Assembly (NCBI RefSeq): GCF_000717345.1
Contig: NZ_JNZA01000009.1
Span: 62,001 to 126,000 of the forward strand
Direction: 5' to 3'
Origin: Streptomyces lydicus
Lineage (GTDB): Bacteria > Actinomycetota > Actinomycetes > Streptomycetales > Streptomycetaceae
Length of the DNA stretch: 64,000 nt
Position numbers and translations under genes: made by a program. Shown here piece by piece: positions 18,134 to 25,441 of the stretch; position 1 is the first letter of the stretch, and each line of letters begins with the position of its first letter. The notes under the pieces were generated by a model that had not been told where the DNA came from, made no database searches, and saw only the letters and a list, made by a program, of their open reading frames with translations.

Positions 18134-19000
18134 TCAGTCCTTGTCCTGGGCGCGCCGGTACAGCACGGCCACGTCGTCGTCGAAATAGGCGGCGTAGGAG
18201 ACATCGTCCTGGTCGCCGCCGCCCTCATGGCCGCCCAGCACACCGATGACCGTGCCGGTGTGGCTCTTGGGGTCGTAGTCGGCCAGCCAGGGACTGCCGC
18301 TCGTACCGCCCTCGAAGTCGGTGCACTGGATGCGCATCTGGGTGTCGCTGTACTTCGTGGTGCGGTTCTGGCAGGAGATCGGGGTGTCGCGGCTGGTGGG
18401 ATAGCCGGTGATCTTGACCTCGTTGTCGAAGCCACGGTCTATGCCGAGCGTGTTGCCCCCCAGGACGTCCTGGATCTGCTTGCCGTCCTTCTTGTCGAGG
18501 ATCAGGAAGGCGACGTCGAGGTCCTCGTCCTGCGACTTGGCCCAGCGGTCGTCGATGATCACCTTCTTGACCTTCCAGAGGCCGGTGGGCTCGTCGCCGT
18601 CGCGGTAGTCGGGGGCAAAGACGAGGTCGTTCACCGTGGAACCGGCCTCGGCGTCGTAGGCGCAGTGCGCCGCCGTGATCAGCATGTTCCGGCCCGGGCT
18701 CTGCACCACGCTCGCGGTGCAGAAGTGATCGCCGGAGTCGTCCTTCTCGAAGACCGCGCCGACCCGGGCGTTCTGCTCGGTCCTGCGCGGGGTGTACGCG
18801 TTGCCGTCGTCGGCGGGGGCCGTCGCGGCCGGATCCTGGTCCTGGGGGTCCTCGCCCGACTCGCCGGACTTGCCGAACGACTTGTGGCTGGCGACGTTGC
18901 CGGTCATATCGGACTCCTCCGCGGCATAGCCCACCACGGCAGCGGCCATGATGACGACGACCGTCAGGGGCAGCACGGACTTCCAGGCAAGCGAGCGCAC
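18134..19000 (-). CDS. Membrane-anchored trypsin/V8-like serine protease
   Basis: A 288-residue protein. A single N-terminal membrane segment (SVLPLTVVVIMAAAVVGYA, residues 8-26) and an acidic linker lead to a chymotrypsin-fold domain. The triad is visible: His112 in TAAHCAY, Asp162 in DLDVAF and Ser234 in GGTSGSPW. Paired cysteines flank the histidine (HFCTAS, AHC) and the serine region (SCQNR, QCTDF). It probably cleaves extracytoplasmic substrates; the target is unknown. The start is GTG at 19000, 6 nt after a GATAAT box and without a ribosome site, so probably leaderless. Confidence 0.85.
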   Translation of the reverse strand: MRSLAWKSVLPLTVVVIMAAAVVGYAAEESDMTGNVASHKSFGKSGESGEDPQDQDPAATAPADDGNAYTPRRTEQNARVGAVFEKDDSGDHFCTASVVQSPGRNMLITAAHCAYDAEAGSTVNDLVFAPDYRDGDEPTGLWKVKKVIIDDRWAKSQDEDLDVAFLILDKKDGKQIQDVLGGNTLGIDRGFDNEVKITGYPTSRDTPISCQNRTTKYSDTQMRIQCTDFEGGTSGSPWLADYDPKSHTGTVIGVLGGHEGGGDQDDVSYAAYFDDDVAVLYRRAQDKD

Positions 19001-19006
19001 ACGGTC

Positions 19007-19012
19007 ATTATC
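19007..19012 (-). promoter_or_regulatory. -10 box of a leaderless protease promoter
   Basis: GATAAT on the minus strand ends 6 nt before the GTG at 19000. Confidence 0.4.
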
Positions 19013-19041
19013 AGCATCCGGTGTGTGTTGCGGGAGGTGCT

Positions 19042-20379
19042 TCAGCGGGAGGCTCCGGTCACAATCCACCGTCCGGACCGCGTGCGCAGCCACAACGTCA
19101 GCATGCGGACGGTCATCATCAGGGCCATGGCCCACCACAGCGCGACCAGTCCGCCGCCGAAGGCGGGCACGGCCAGCGCGGCCGGTACGAACAGGGCGAG
19201 TGTCACGACCATCGCTCCGGCCAGGTAGGGGCCGTCCCCGGCGCCCATCAGGACGCCGTCGAGGATGAAGACGATCCCGGAGACCGGCTGGGTCAACGCC
19301 ACCACCAGGAGAGTGGTCATCAGCGGGCTCTGCACGGCGGGGTCGGAGGTGAAGAGCGGGATGAACAACGGCCGGGCGAGCGCGACCAGCACGCCGAGGA
19401 CCACGCCTGAGGCGATGCCCCACTGGACCATGCGCCGGCAGGCGGCCCTGGCGCCGTCGGCATCCCCGGCGCCGAGGTAGCGGCCTATGATGGCCTGCCC
19501 GGCGATGGCGATCGCGTCCAGGGCGAAGGCCAGCAGGGACCACAGCGTGAGCACGATCTGGTGGGCGGCGACCTCGGCGTCGCCGAGCCGGGCGGCGATC
19601 GCGGTGGCGATCAACAGGACGGCACGCAGCGACAGCGTACGGACCAGCAGCGGCACGCCGGCCTGGGCGCAGGCGCGGATGCCCGCGGCGTCGGGGCGCA
19701 GCGAGGCGCCGTGCCGCCGGGCGCCGCGGATCACCACGGCGAGGTAGACCGCGGCCATGCCGCACTGGGCGATGACCGTGCCCCAGGCGGAGCCGGCGAT
19801 GCCGAGGCCGGCGCCGTAGACCAGGCCGACGTTGAGCGCCGCGTTGGCGGAGAAGCCGCCGATGGCGACGTAGAGCGGGGTCCGGGTGTCCTGGAGGCCG
19901 CGGAGCACTCCGGTGGCGGCCAGCACGACGAGCATCGCGGGGATGCCGAGCGCGCTGATGCGCAGGTAGGTCGTGGCGGGCGGAGCGGCGGTCGCGGAGG
20001 CGCCGAAGGCTTCGACGAGCCAGGGGGCGGTGGGCAGCACCGCGACGATGACCGCGGCGCCGAGCAGCAGGGCGAGCCAGATGCCGTCCATGCCCTGGCG
20101 GATCGCGGCGGGCAGGTCGCCGGCGCCGACCCGGCGGGCGACCGCCGCGGTGGTGGCGTAGGCGAGGAAGACGAAGACGGAGACGGCGGTGGTGAGCAGG
20201 CCGGCGGCGACGCCCAGACCGGCGAGCTGGGAGGTGCCGAGGTGGCCGATGACGGCGCTGTCGACCATGACGAAGAGGGGTTCCGCGACCAGTGCGCCGA
20301 ACGCGGGCAGGGCGAGGGCGATGATCTCGCGGTCGTGGCGGCGGTCGGTGCGCCGCGTGGTCGCGGGAGCCTGTGTCAT
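19042..20379 (-). CDS. MATE-family efflux transporter (DinF-like)
   Basis: A 445-residue protein with about twelve helices in two MATE repeats. The N-terminal repeat starts IIALALPAFGALVAEPLFVMVDSAVIGHLG, and the second is marked by LPLLV/HQIVLTLWSLLAFALDAIAIAGQ-type sequence. These are Na+- or H+-driven exporters of cationic compounds; the substrate is unknown. ATG at 20379 lies 6 nt after TAGATT, so it is probably leaderless. It is divergent from dnaB across a 458-bp region. Confidence 0.9.
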   Translation of the reverse strand: MTQAPATTRRTDRRHDREIIALALPAFGALVAEPLFVMVDSAVIGHLGTSQLAGLGVAAGLLTTAVSVFVFLAYATTAAVARRVGAGDLPAAIRQGMDGIWLALLLGAAVIVAVLPTAPWLVEAFGASATAAPPATTYLRISALGIPAMLVVLAATGVLRGLQDTRTPLYVAIGGFSANAALNVGLVYGAGLGIAGSAWGTVIAQCGMAAVYLAVVIRGARRHGASLRPDAAGIRACAQAGVPLLVRTLSLRAVLLIATAIAARLGDAEVAAHQIVLTLWSLLAFALDAIAIAGQAIIGRYLGAGDADGARAACRRMVQWGIASGVVLGVLVALARPLFIPLFTSDPAVQSPLMTTLLVVALTQPVSGIVFILDGVLMGAGDGPYLAGAMVVTLALFVPAALAVPAFGGGLVALWWAMALMMTVRMLTLWLRTRSGRWIVTGASR

Positions 20380-20385
20380 GCACTC

Positions 20386-20391
20386 AATCTA
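20386..20391 (-). promoter_or_regulatory. -10 box of a leaderless MATE promoter
   Basis: TAGATT on the minus strand ends 6 nt before the ATG at 20379. Confidence 0.45.
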
Positions 20392-20566
20392 ATCTTCCAC
20401 AGGTAAGAGATGCAAGGCGCTAGTGATCCTTACTTTCCGCTCTGTGGAGGCGTCACCTCCGCGCCGTTTGTCGCGATCTTGAACCCGTGGGGAAACTTTT
20501 TCTCCCCCACAGGCTATGGATGAGAAAGTCGCAGGTCAGAGGCTTGGTGGCTGGGTGATTGTGTGC

Positions 20567-20655
20567 TTGTCCACAGAAGTTTCCCCCGGGCCGTGCACAG
20601 GATCCGGGGAGTTCTCCACAGCTGTAGGGCGGTCATCCACACGGCCTGTGGATAA
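20567..20655. promoter_or_regulatory. Cluster of four DnaA boxes upstream of dnaB
   Basis: TTGTCCACA (20567-20575), TTCTCCACA (20612-20620) and TCATCCACA (20633-20641) lie on the plus strand. TTATCCACA lies on the minus strand (20647-20655). The first is the preferred Streptomyces DnaA box and the last the E. coli consensus. Four in 89 bp of very GC-rich DNA is unlikely by chance. Confidence 0.75.
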
Positions 20656-20837
20656 CCAGATTGGCGGACGGTGCCCACGGGCCTACCGTTATCCGGCACC
20701 CGCCGCCTGTTCCGGTCCGAGAACTCGTCCGAACTCGACGCGCCGTAACCGGAGTCGGGCGTCTCGATTGTCAGAGCTGTGCCGTAAGAAAGAACAGCAC
20801 AGCAAGGTCCGCGTCGCGGACGGGAGGAGGTGCCGGG

Positions 20838-22316
20838 GTGAGCATTCCCGAGCCCATGGAAGACCCTTGGGCGGGCTCCGGCCCCAGTGACCTGCTGCCC
20901 GCCGCCCGTTCCCGACGGGGTGACGGAAAGGGCCGTGGCCGCGGCGACCGTCCGGAGCGCGACGACGAGGACGGCGGCTCGTGGGCCGGCAGCTTCGAGC
21001 GTGTGCCCCCGCAGGACCTGGACGCCGAGCAGTCCGTGCTCGGCGGCATGCTGCTGTCGAAGGACGCCATCGCGGACGTCGTCGAGGTCCTCAAGGGCGA
21101 AGACTTCTACCGCCCCGCCCATGAGCTGGTCTATCAGGCGATCCTCGATCTGTACGCCAAGGGCGAGCCGGCCGACCCGATCACCGTCGCCGCCGAACTC
21201 ACCAAGCGCGGCGAGCTGGCCCGGGTGGGCGGCGCCTCCTATCTGCACACCCTCGTCCAGTCCGTACCGACGGCCGCGAACGCCGAGTACTACGCCGAAA
21301 TCGTCCACGAGCGCGCCGTCCTCCGGCGGCTGGTCGAGGCCGGCACCCGCATCACGCAGATGGGATACGCCGCCGACGGCGACGTCGACGAGATCGTCAA
21401 CAAGGCCCAGGCGGAGATCTACGCCGTCACCGAGCAGCGCACCAGCGAGGACTACCTCCCGCTCGGCGACATCATGGAGGGCGCGCTCGACGAGATCGAG
21501 GCGATCGGCTCACGCCAGGGCCAGATGACGGGTGTGCCGACCGGCTTCACCGACCTGGATTCCCTGACGAACGGCCTGCACCCGGGCCAGATGATCGTCA
21601 TCGCGGCCCGTCCCGCCATGGGTAAGTCGACCCTCGCGCTGGACTTCGCGCGGGCCTGCTCGATCAAGAGCAATCTGCCGAGCGTGATCTTCTCGCTGGA
21701 AATGGGGCGCAACGAGATCGCGATGCGCCTGCTGTCCGCCGAGGCGCGGGTCGCGCTGCACCACATGCGCTCCGGCAGCATGACGGACGAGGACTGGACG
21801 CGGCTGGCCCGGCGGATGCCCGATGTCTCGGCCGCGCCGCTCTACATCGACGACTCGCCCAACCTCTCGATGATGGAGATCCGCGCCAAGTGCCGCCGGC
21901 TCAAGCAGCGCAATGAGCTGAAGCTGGTGGTCATCGACTATCTCCAGCTGATGCAGTCCGGCGGCTCCAAGCGCGCCGAGAGCCGCCAGCAGGAGGTCTC
22001 GGACATGTCCCGAAACCTCAAGCTGCTGGCCAAGGAGCTGGAGCTGCCGGTCATCGCGCTCTCCCAGCTGAACCGTGGCCCGGAACAACGCACGGACAAG
22101 AAGCCGATGGTCTCGGACCTCCGTGAATCCGGCTCCATCGAGCAGGACGCGGACATGGTCATCCTGCTGCACCGCGAGGACGCCTACGAGAAGGAGTCCC
22201 CGCGCGCGGGCGAGGCCGACCTCATCGTGGCCAAGCACCGTAACGGCCCCACGGCGACGATCACCGTCGCGTTCCAGGGCCACTACTCCCGATTCGTGGA
22301 CATGGCGCAGACCTGA
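20838..22316 (+). CDS. dnaB: Replicative DNA helicase DnaB
   Basis: A 492-residue replicative helicase. The N-terminal domain starts PPQDLDAEQSVLGGMLLSKDAI. The RecA-like domain carries Walker A (ARPAMGKST), Walker B (LVVIDYLQLM) and the DnaB motifs LSQLNRGPEQR and DLRESGSIEQDADMV. The first ~55 residues are a disordered charged extension. The hexamer unwinds DNA at the fork. The start is GTG at 20838 (SIPEPMEDPW), matching Streptomyces homologues, with GGGAGGAGG upstream; the frame open from 20661 is not used. No intein is present. Confidence 0.96.
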   Translation: MSIPEPMEDPWAGSGPSDLLPAARSRRGDGKGRGRGDRPERDDEDGGSWAGSFERVPPQDLDAEQSVLGGMLLSKDAIADVVEVLKGEDFYRPAHELVYQAILDLYAKGEPADPITVAAELTKRGELARVGGASYLHTLVQSVPTAANAEYYAEIVHERAVLRRLVEAGTRITQMGYAADGDVDEIVNKAQAEIYAVTEQRTSEDYLPLGDIMEGALDEIEAIGSRQGQMTGVPTGFTDLDSLTNGLHPGQMIVIAARPAMGKSTLALDFARACSIKSNLPSVIFSLEMGRNEIAMRLLSAEARVALHHMRSGSMTDEDWTRLARRMPDVSAAPLYIDDSPNLSMMEIRAKCRRLKQRNELKLVVIDYLQLMQSGGSKRAESRQQEVSDMSRNLKLLAKELELPVIALSQLNRGPEQRTDKKPMVSDLRESGSIEQDADMVILLHREDAYEKESPRAGEADLIVAKHRNGPTATITVAFQGHYSRFVDMAQT

Positions 22317-22406
22317 GCGGGGCCTGGGGCTGAGGCGGGTGGAGGACGCTTCCGCCACCGGATCCGCGCTCCGACCACCGAGCAGAGGGAAATCATGGAG
22401 GTCGTG

Positions 22407-23153
22407 TCATGACGAGGGTGCTCTGACCGACTCCGTTACGGGCAGGCACTCGGCGAGCAGGGCGACGACGTCACGCCAGGCTCGCTGTGCGTGCCGTGGG
22501 TGGTAGCCGACGCCGGGACGCACGGTGTGGTCGACCGTCGGGTGGTGGAAGGCGTGCAAGGCGCCGCCGTAGACCACGAGGCGCCAGTCGACGCCCGCGG
22601 CCTGCATCTCGGCGGCGAACGCGTCCCGTTGCGCGGGCGGCATGATCGGGTCTTCCGACCCGACCCCGGCCCACACCGGGCAGCGAATGCGCGCCGCCTC
22701 GCCCGGCCGGCCCGTGGTCAGTGCGTTGACTGTCCCGATCGCGCGCAGATTGACGCCGTCGCGCCCGAGTTCCAGCCCGATGGCGCCCCCGGTGCCGTAG
22801 CCGATGGCGGCGATCCGGTCGGGGTCGGTCCGCGGTTCGGCGCGCAACACGTCGAGCGCCGCGTGGCCGATGCCCCGCATCCGGTCGGGGTCGGCGAGCA
22901 GCGGCATGCAACGGGCCAGCATCTCCTCGGGGTCGCCCAAGTAGCGCCCGCCGTGGAGGTCGAAGGCCAGCGCCACGTATCCCAGCTCGGCGAGCGCATC
23001 GGCCCGGCGGCGCTCGACGTCGCTGAGCCCCGTGCCCTCTGGCCCGAGCAGCACCGCGGGGCGGCGCCCGGTGCCGGAGGGCAGCGCGAGGTGCCCGATC
23101 ATCGTGAGGCCGTCGGCCGGGTACTCGACCGTGCGCGTGGTAACCGTCGTCAT
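22407..23153 (-). CDS. Dienelactone hydrolase-family protein without the nucleophile
   Basis: A 248-residue alpha/beta hydrolase of the dienelactone hydrolase family. The fold landmarks are present: PAVLLGPEGTGLS after strand 3, the acid Asp168 in GSEDPIMP and His200 in GALHAFHHP. The nucleophile elbow, normally GxCxGG, reads GYGTGG, putting Gly120 where Cys or Ser should be; the codon is GGC. Either this is a non-catalytic binding protein or it uses another residue. ATG at 23153 lies 8 nt after TACGGT with no ribosome site. It follows the TipA-like regulator on the same strand and could be its target. Confidence 0.8.
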   Translation of the reverse strand: MTTVTTRTVEYPADGLTMIGHLALPSGTGRRPAVLLGPEGTGLSDVERRRADALAELGYVALAFDLHGGRYLGDPEEMLARCMPLLADPDRMRGIGHAALDVLRAEPRTDPDRIAAIGYGTGGAIGLELGRDGVNLRAIGTVNALTTGRPGEAARIRCPVWAGVGSEDPIMPPAQRDAFAAEMQAAGVDWRLVVYGGALHAFHHPTVDHTVRPGVGYHPRHAQRAWRDVVALLAECLPVTESVRAPSS

Positions 23154-23161
23154 GAGACGGG

Positions 23162-23167
23162 ACCGTA
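23162..23167 (-). promoter_or_regulatory. -10 box of a leaderless hydrolase promoter
   Basis: TACGGT on the minus strand ends 8 nt before the ATG at 23153. Confidence 0.35.
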
Positions 23168-23267
23168 GTGATAGCCGCGCCCGGTCGGGCCGGTCTTCGC
23201 CGTCGGCAGAACAGCGCGGGAAGCCACAGGCCGGACGTGCCCGCCGCGCCCGGCGCCCGGGGTGCCT

Positions 23268-24134
23268 TTACTCCCACCTCGCGGATTCCGGATCGATGCC
23301 GTGCGCCTCGGCATTCGCGAAGACCACGTCACGCAGCCACGCAGTGAGGCCCGGCACGATGGCGTCGTAGTACGCGGCAAACTGCGGATCGTCGACGTAT
23401 CTCCGTGCAAGGCACGCCTGCATCGCGTGCGTGCAGTCGAAGTATGTCGAGAGCGACGCGCGGTGCCGTTCGGCGAGGGCGTTCGCCTCGGCGGAGCCGG
23501 GTGCGGTGCCGGCGCGCTTGGCCGCGGCGAGGTCGGCGTTCAACGCGTCGGTGGCGGCCGCGACCCCCTCCCAGTCCTCCGGTGTCATCTCGGCTGCCCG
23601 CTCGGCGTACTGGGCCCACTGCGCGCTGTCGCCCCAGCGCTTCTCGGCCTCCTCGACCCAGGCGGGCTGCCAGTCGTCACCGAAGATCTCGATCTGCTGC
23701 TCGGGTGTCAGCCGCATCCCGGTCTTCGACGCCTCCAGCATGCGATCGACCGAGCCGACCATCTTCTGGAGGCGGGATATGCGCTCCACGAGCTGGGTCC
23801 GCTGTCGCCGCAGGTGGTCGCGGGCATCGGCACCCGGGTCATCGAGGATCCGGCCGATCGCGGCGAGCGGGAAACCGAGTTCCTTGTAGACCAGGACCCG
23901 GTGGATCCGTGCGATGTCCTCGCCCGAGTACACCCGGTACCCGGCCCGGGTGCGCTCGCTCGGGTACACGAGGCCGATCGCGTCCCAGTGGTGCAGCGTC
24001 TTCACGCTCACCCCGACGAGCGTGGCCGTTCGGCCCACGGTGAGGCCGTCGCGACCAGCCGGCTCGGCTTCCTCTGCGGTGGGAATCGGCTCCTGGCCGT
24101 GGGCATCACTCGTCATCGGTTCAGTGTCGCTCAC
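23268..24134 (-). CDS. TipA-like MerR regulator with a TipAS domain
   Basis: A 288-residue regulator (from GTG 24134; an ATG at 24116 would remove six residues). The MerR winged helix spans about 30-100 (LTVGRTATLVGVSVKTLHHWD, RAGYRVYSGEDIARI), with a dimerisation helix to ~135. The C-terminal ~145 residues match the TipAS antibiotic-binding domain: WVEEAEKRWGDSAQWAQY, AEMTPEDWEGVA, and STYFDC with Cys234 at the position of the cysteine that TipAS uses to bond thiopeptides. Such proteins sense thiostrepton-like or other amphipathic compounds. Divergent from the MerR/clamp gene over a 59-bp promoter region. Confidence 0.85.
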   Translation of the reverse strand: MSDTEPMTSDAHGQEPIPTAEEAEPAGRDGLTVGRTATLVGVSVKTLHHWDAIGLVYPSERTRAGYRVYSGEDIARIHRVLVYKELGFPLAAIGRILDDPGADARDHLRRQRTQLVERISRLQKMVGSVDRMLEASKTGMRLTPEQQIEIFGDDWQPAWVEEAEKRWGDSAQWAQYAERAAEMTPEDWEGVAAATDALNADLAAAKRAGTAPGSAEANALAERHRASLSTYFDCTHAMQACLARRYVDDPQFAAYYDAIVPGLTAWLRDVVFANAEAHGIDPESARWE

Positions 24135-24155
24135 TCGGCGGGCGGGCTGCCGGCG

Positions 24156-24186
24156 TTGACCTTCAGGTGGGTTGAAGCTCCAGACT
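24156..24186 (+). promoter_or_regulatory. MerR-type promoter with 19-bp spacer and dyad
   Basis: TTGACC (24156-24161) and CAGACT (24181-24186) are separated by 19 bp, the over-long spacing that MerR proteins correct when they activate. The spacer holds the dyad CTTCA-n7-TGAAG. The ATG at 24194 follows the -10 by 7 nt, so the transcript is probably leaderless. Confidence 0.6.
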
Positions 24187-24193
24187 CACGTGC

Positions 24194-25438
24194 ATGGACG
24201 ACAGCGAAGCCCTGTTGAGCATCGGCACCTTTGCGCGGCGGGTGGGGCTGACACCGAGTGCCCTGCGGTTCTACGACGACTGCGGAGTGCTGCGGCCGGC
24301 CCGGGTGGACGGTGTGACGGGGTACCGGCGTTACGGAGCCGGGCAGGCGGCTCGGGCGGTGCGGCTGCGGCAGTTGCGGGAGGCGGGGCTGCCACTGGTG
24401 GACGTTGCGGTGGTGCTGGACGGACCCGAGGATGCCGCGCACGGTGTGCTGCGGGCTCATCTGGAGCGGATGCGGCGTAACGAGGCGGAGGCGCGGGCGC
24501 TCGTGGAACGGCTCCTGCCGGAGGCGCCAGAAGGCGCGGGGCACTGCCGGGCCTGGGCGCGGGCGTGGATCGGCGGCGCCGAACTCGCCAGTGCGGTCAG
24601 GCAGGTGGCGCCGGCGGCCGCGACCGGAAAGACCAGGGAACGTCACCCGGTGCTCGGCCATGTGCTGCTCGAACTCAGTGCGGGCGAGGTGCGGTTGGTG
24701 GCCACCGACCGCTATCGGCTGGCTGTGCGGGTGCTGCGGCCGACAGAGTTCGAGGGTGGACCGCGACGCGTCCTGATCGGTGCGGAGGCGGCCCGGGGCC
24801 TGGCGGAGTGGGCCGTACGACAGCGGACGGTCGAGCTGGAGTGCGCGGGGGACGGGGCAGAGGTTCGGCTGCGGAGCGGGACCGACGTGCGCGAGGTGCC
24901 GGATGGATGCGCCGCTGGTCGCGGTGGTGGCGCGGAGGCAGCGGCCTTCCCGGACTACCGGCTGATGCTGGAGGGATTGGAGGCCGGCCGGCACCGGTTG
25001 ATCGTAGACCGGGAGGCGCTGCGGGACGCAGTGGCCGGGCGGGCGCGAGTGGTGTCGTTGTCGGTGTCCGGAGGGGGCACGGGCGGCGGCGAGGATGCTG
25101 AGTGTGGTCGCAAGGAGCGCGTGGTTTCACGTGAAACCGCATCCGGTGAAGCGGCCGAGGTTTCACGTGAAACAGCGCCCGGTGCACCCGCCGAGCAGAC
25201 GCTGACGGTGTCGGGCGGCGGACGCGAGCCCGTGCGGCTGCGCCTCATCGCCGAGGGGTCCGGGTTGCGCATCGCCTTCGACCCGGCAGTGCTTCTGCCC
25301 GCGCTGGAGGCGGGAGTGGGGCCGGATGTGTTGCTGGAGATCACGTCGGTGGAGCGCCCCGTCGTGGTGCGCTCCGCTGACCAGGGGAGCTTTACGACGT
25401 TGGTGATGCCGGTACGCCGCAGTGGGACCGAGGACTGA
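24194..25438 (+). CDS. MerR DNA-binding domain fused to sliding-clamp (DnaN) domains
   Basis: A 414-residue fusion. Residues 7-75 form a MerR winged helix (SIGTFARRVGLTPSALRFYD, GYRRYGAGQ), and 84-110 are a likely dimerisation helix. Residues ~127-262 match the second domain of the DNA polymerase III beta clamp (HPVLGHVLLEL, VRLVATDRYRLAVR, FPDYRLML). Residues ~264-408 match the third, ending in the clamp-like LVMPVR. The first clamp domain is absent, replaced by MerR. A loop of about 45 residues (~293-338) inside the third domain contains two VSRET repeats, each encoded by a perfect parS. It is too short for a normal clamp and is unlikely to be the replicative DnaN. Function unknown; it may tie transcription to the clamp or its partners. 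Confidence 0.82.
   Translation: MDDSEALLSIGTFARRVGLTPSALRFYDDCGVLRPARVDGVTGYRRYGAGQAARAVRLRQLREAGLPLVDVAVVLDGPEDAAHGVLRAHLERMRRNEAEARALVERLLPEAPEGAGHCRAWARAWIGGAELASAVRQVAPAAATGKTRERHPVLGHVLLELSAGEVRLVATDRYRLAVRVLRPTEFEGGPRRVLIGAEAARGLAEWAVRQRTVELECAGDGAEVRLRSGTDVREVPDGCAAGRGGGAEAAAFPDYRLMLEGLEAGRHRLIVDREALRDAVAGRARVVSLSVSGGGTGGGEDAECGRKERVVSRETASGEAAEVSRETAPGAPAEQTLTVSGGGREPVRLRLIAEGSGLRIAFDPAVLLPALEAGVGPDVLLEITSVERPVVVRSADQGSFTTLVMPVRRSGTED
25124..25137. other. parS within the MerR/clamp coding sequence
   Basis: Perfect GTTTCACGTGAAAC, read in frame as part of VSRET. Confidence 0.93.
25160..25173. other. parS within the MerR/clamp coding sequence
   Basis: Perfect GTTTCACGTGAAAC, 36 bp from the previous copy and in the same reading frame, giving a second VSRET. 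Confidence 0.93.
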
Positions 25439-25441
25439 CGC

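Larger units (their letters stand above)
20380..20837. other. MATE/dnaB divergent intergenic region
   Basis: 458 bp without a gene. It holds the MATE -10 box at the left, a T-rich stretch (20488-20500), and four DnaA boxes between 20567 and 20655. The dnaB leader has GGGAGGAGG just before the GTG at 20838. Confidence 0.6.

Noticed and set aside
18134..20383. One 749-residue protein reading through the protease and MATE genes
   Set aside because: The first ~460 residues are an out-of-frame Arg/Pro-rich shadow of the MATE gene. The protease has its own GTG at 19000 with a -10 box.
20567..20655. Possible oriC
   Set aside because: Only four DnaA boxes, no dnaA or dnaN flank, and the Streptomyces origin has about nineteen boxes between those genes.
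25124..25173. VSRET duplication as a functional peptide motif
   Set aside because: The repeat is fully explained by two perfect parS sites in the same frame; parS in other frames gives MFHVK or CFT-type peptides elsewhere in the window.
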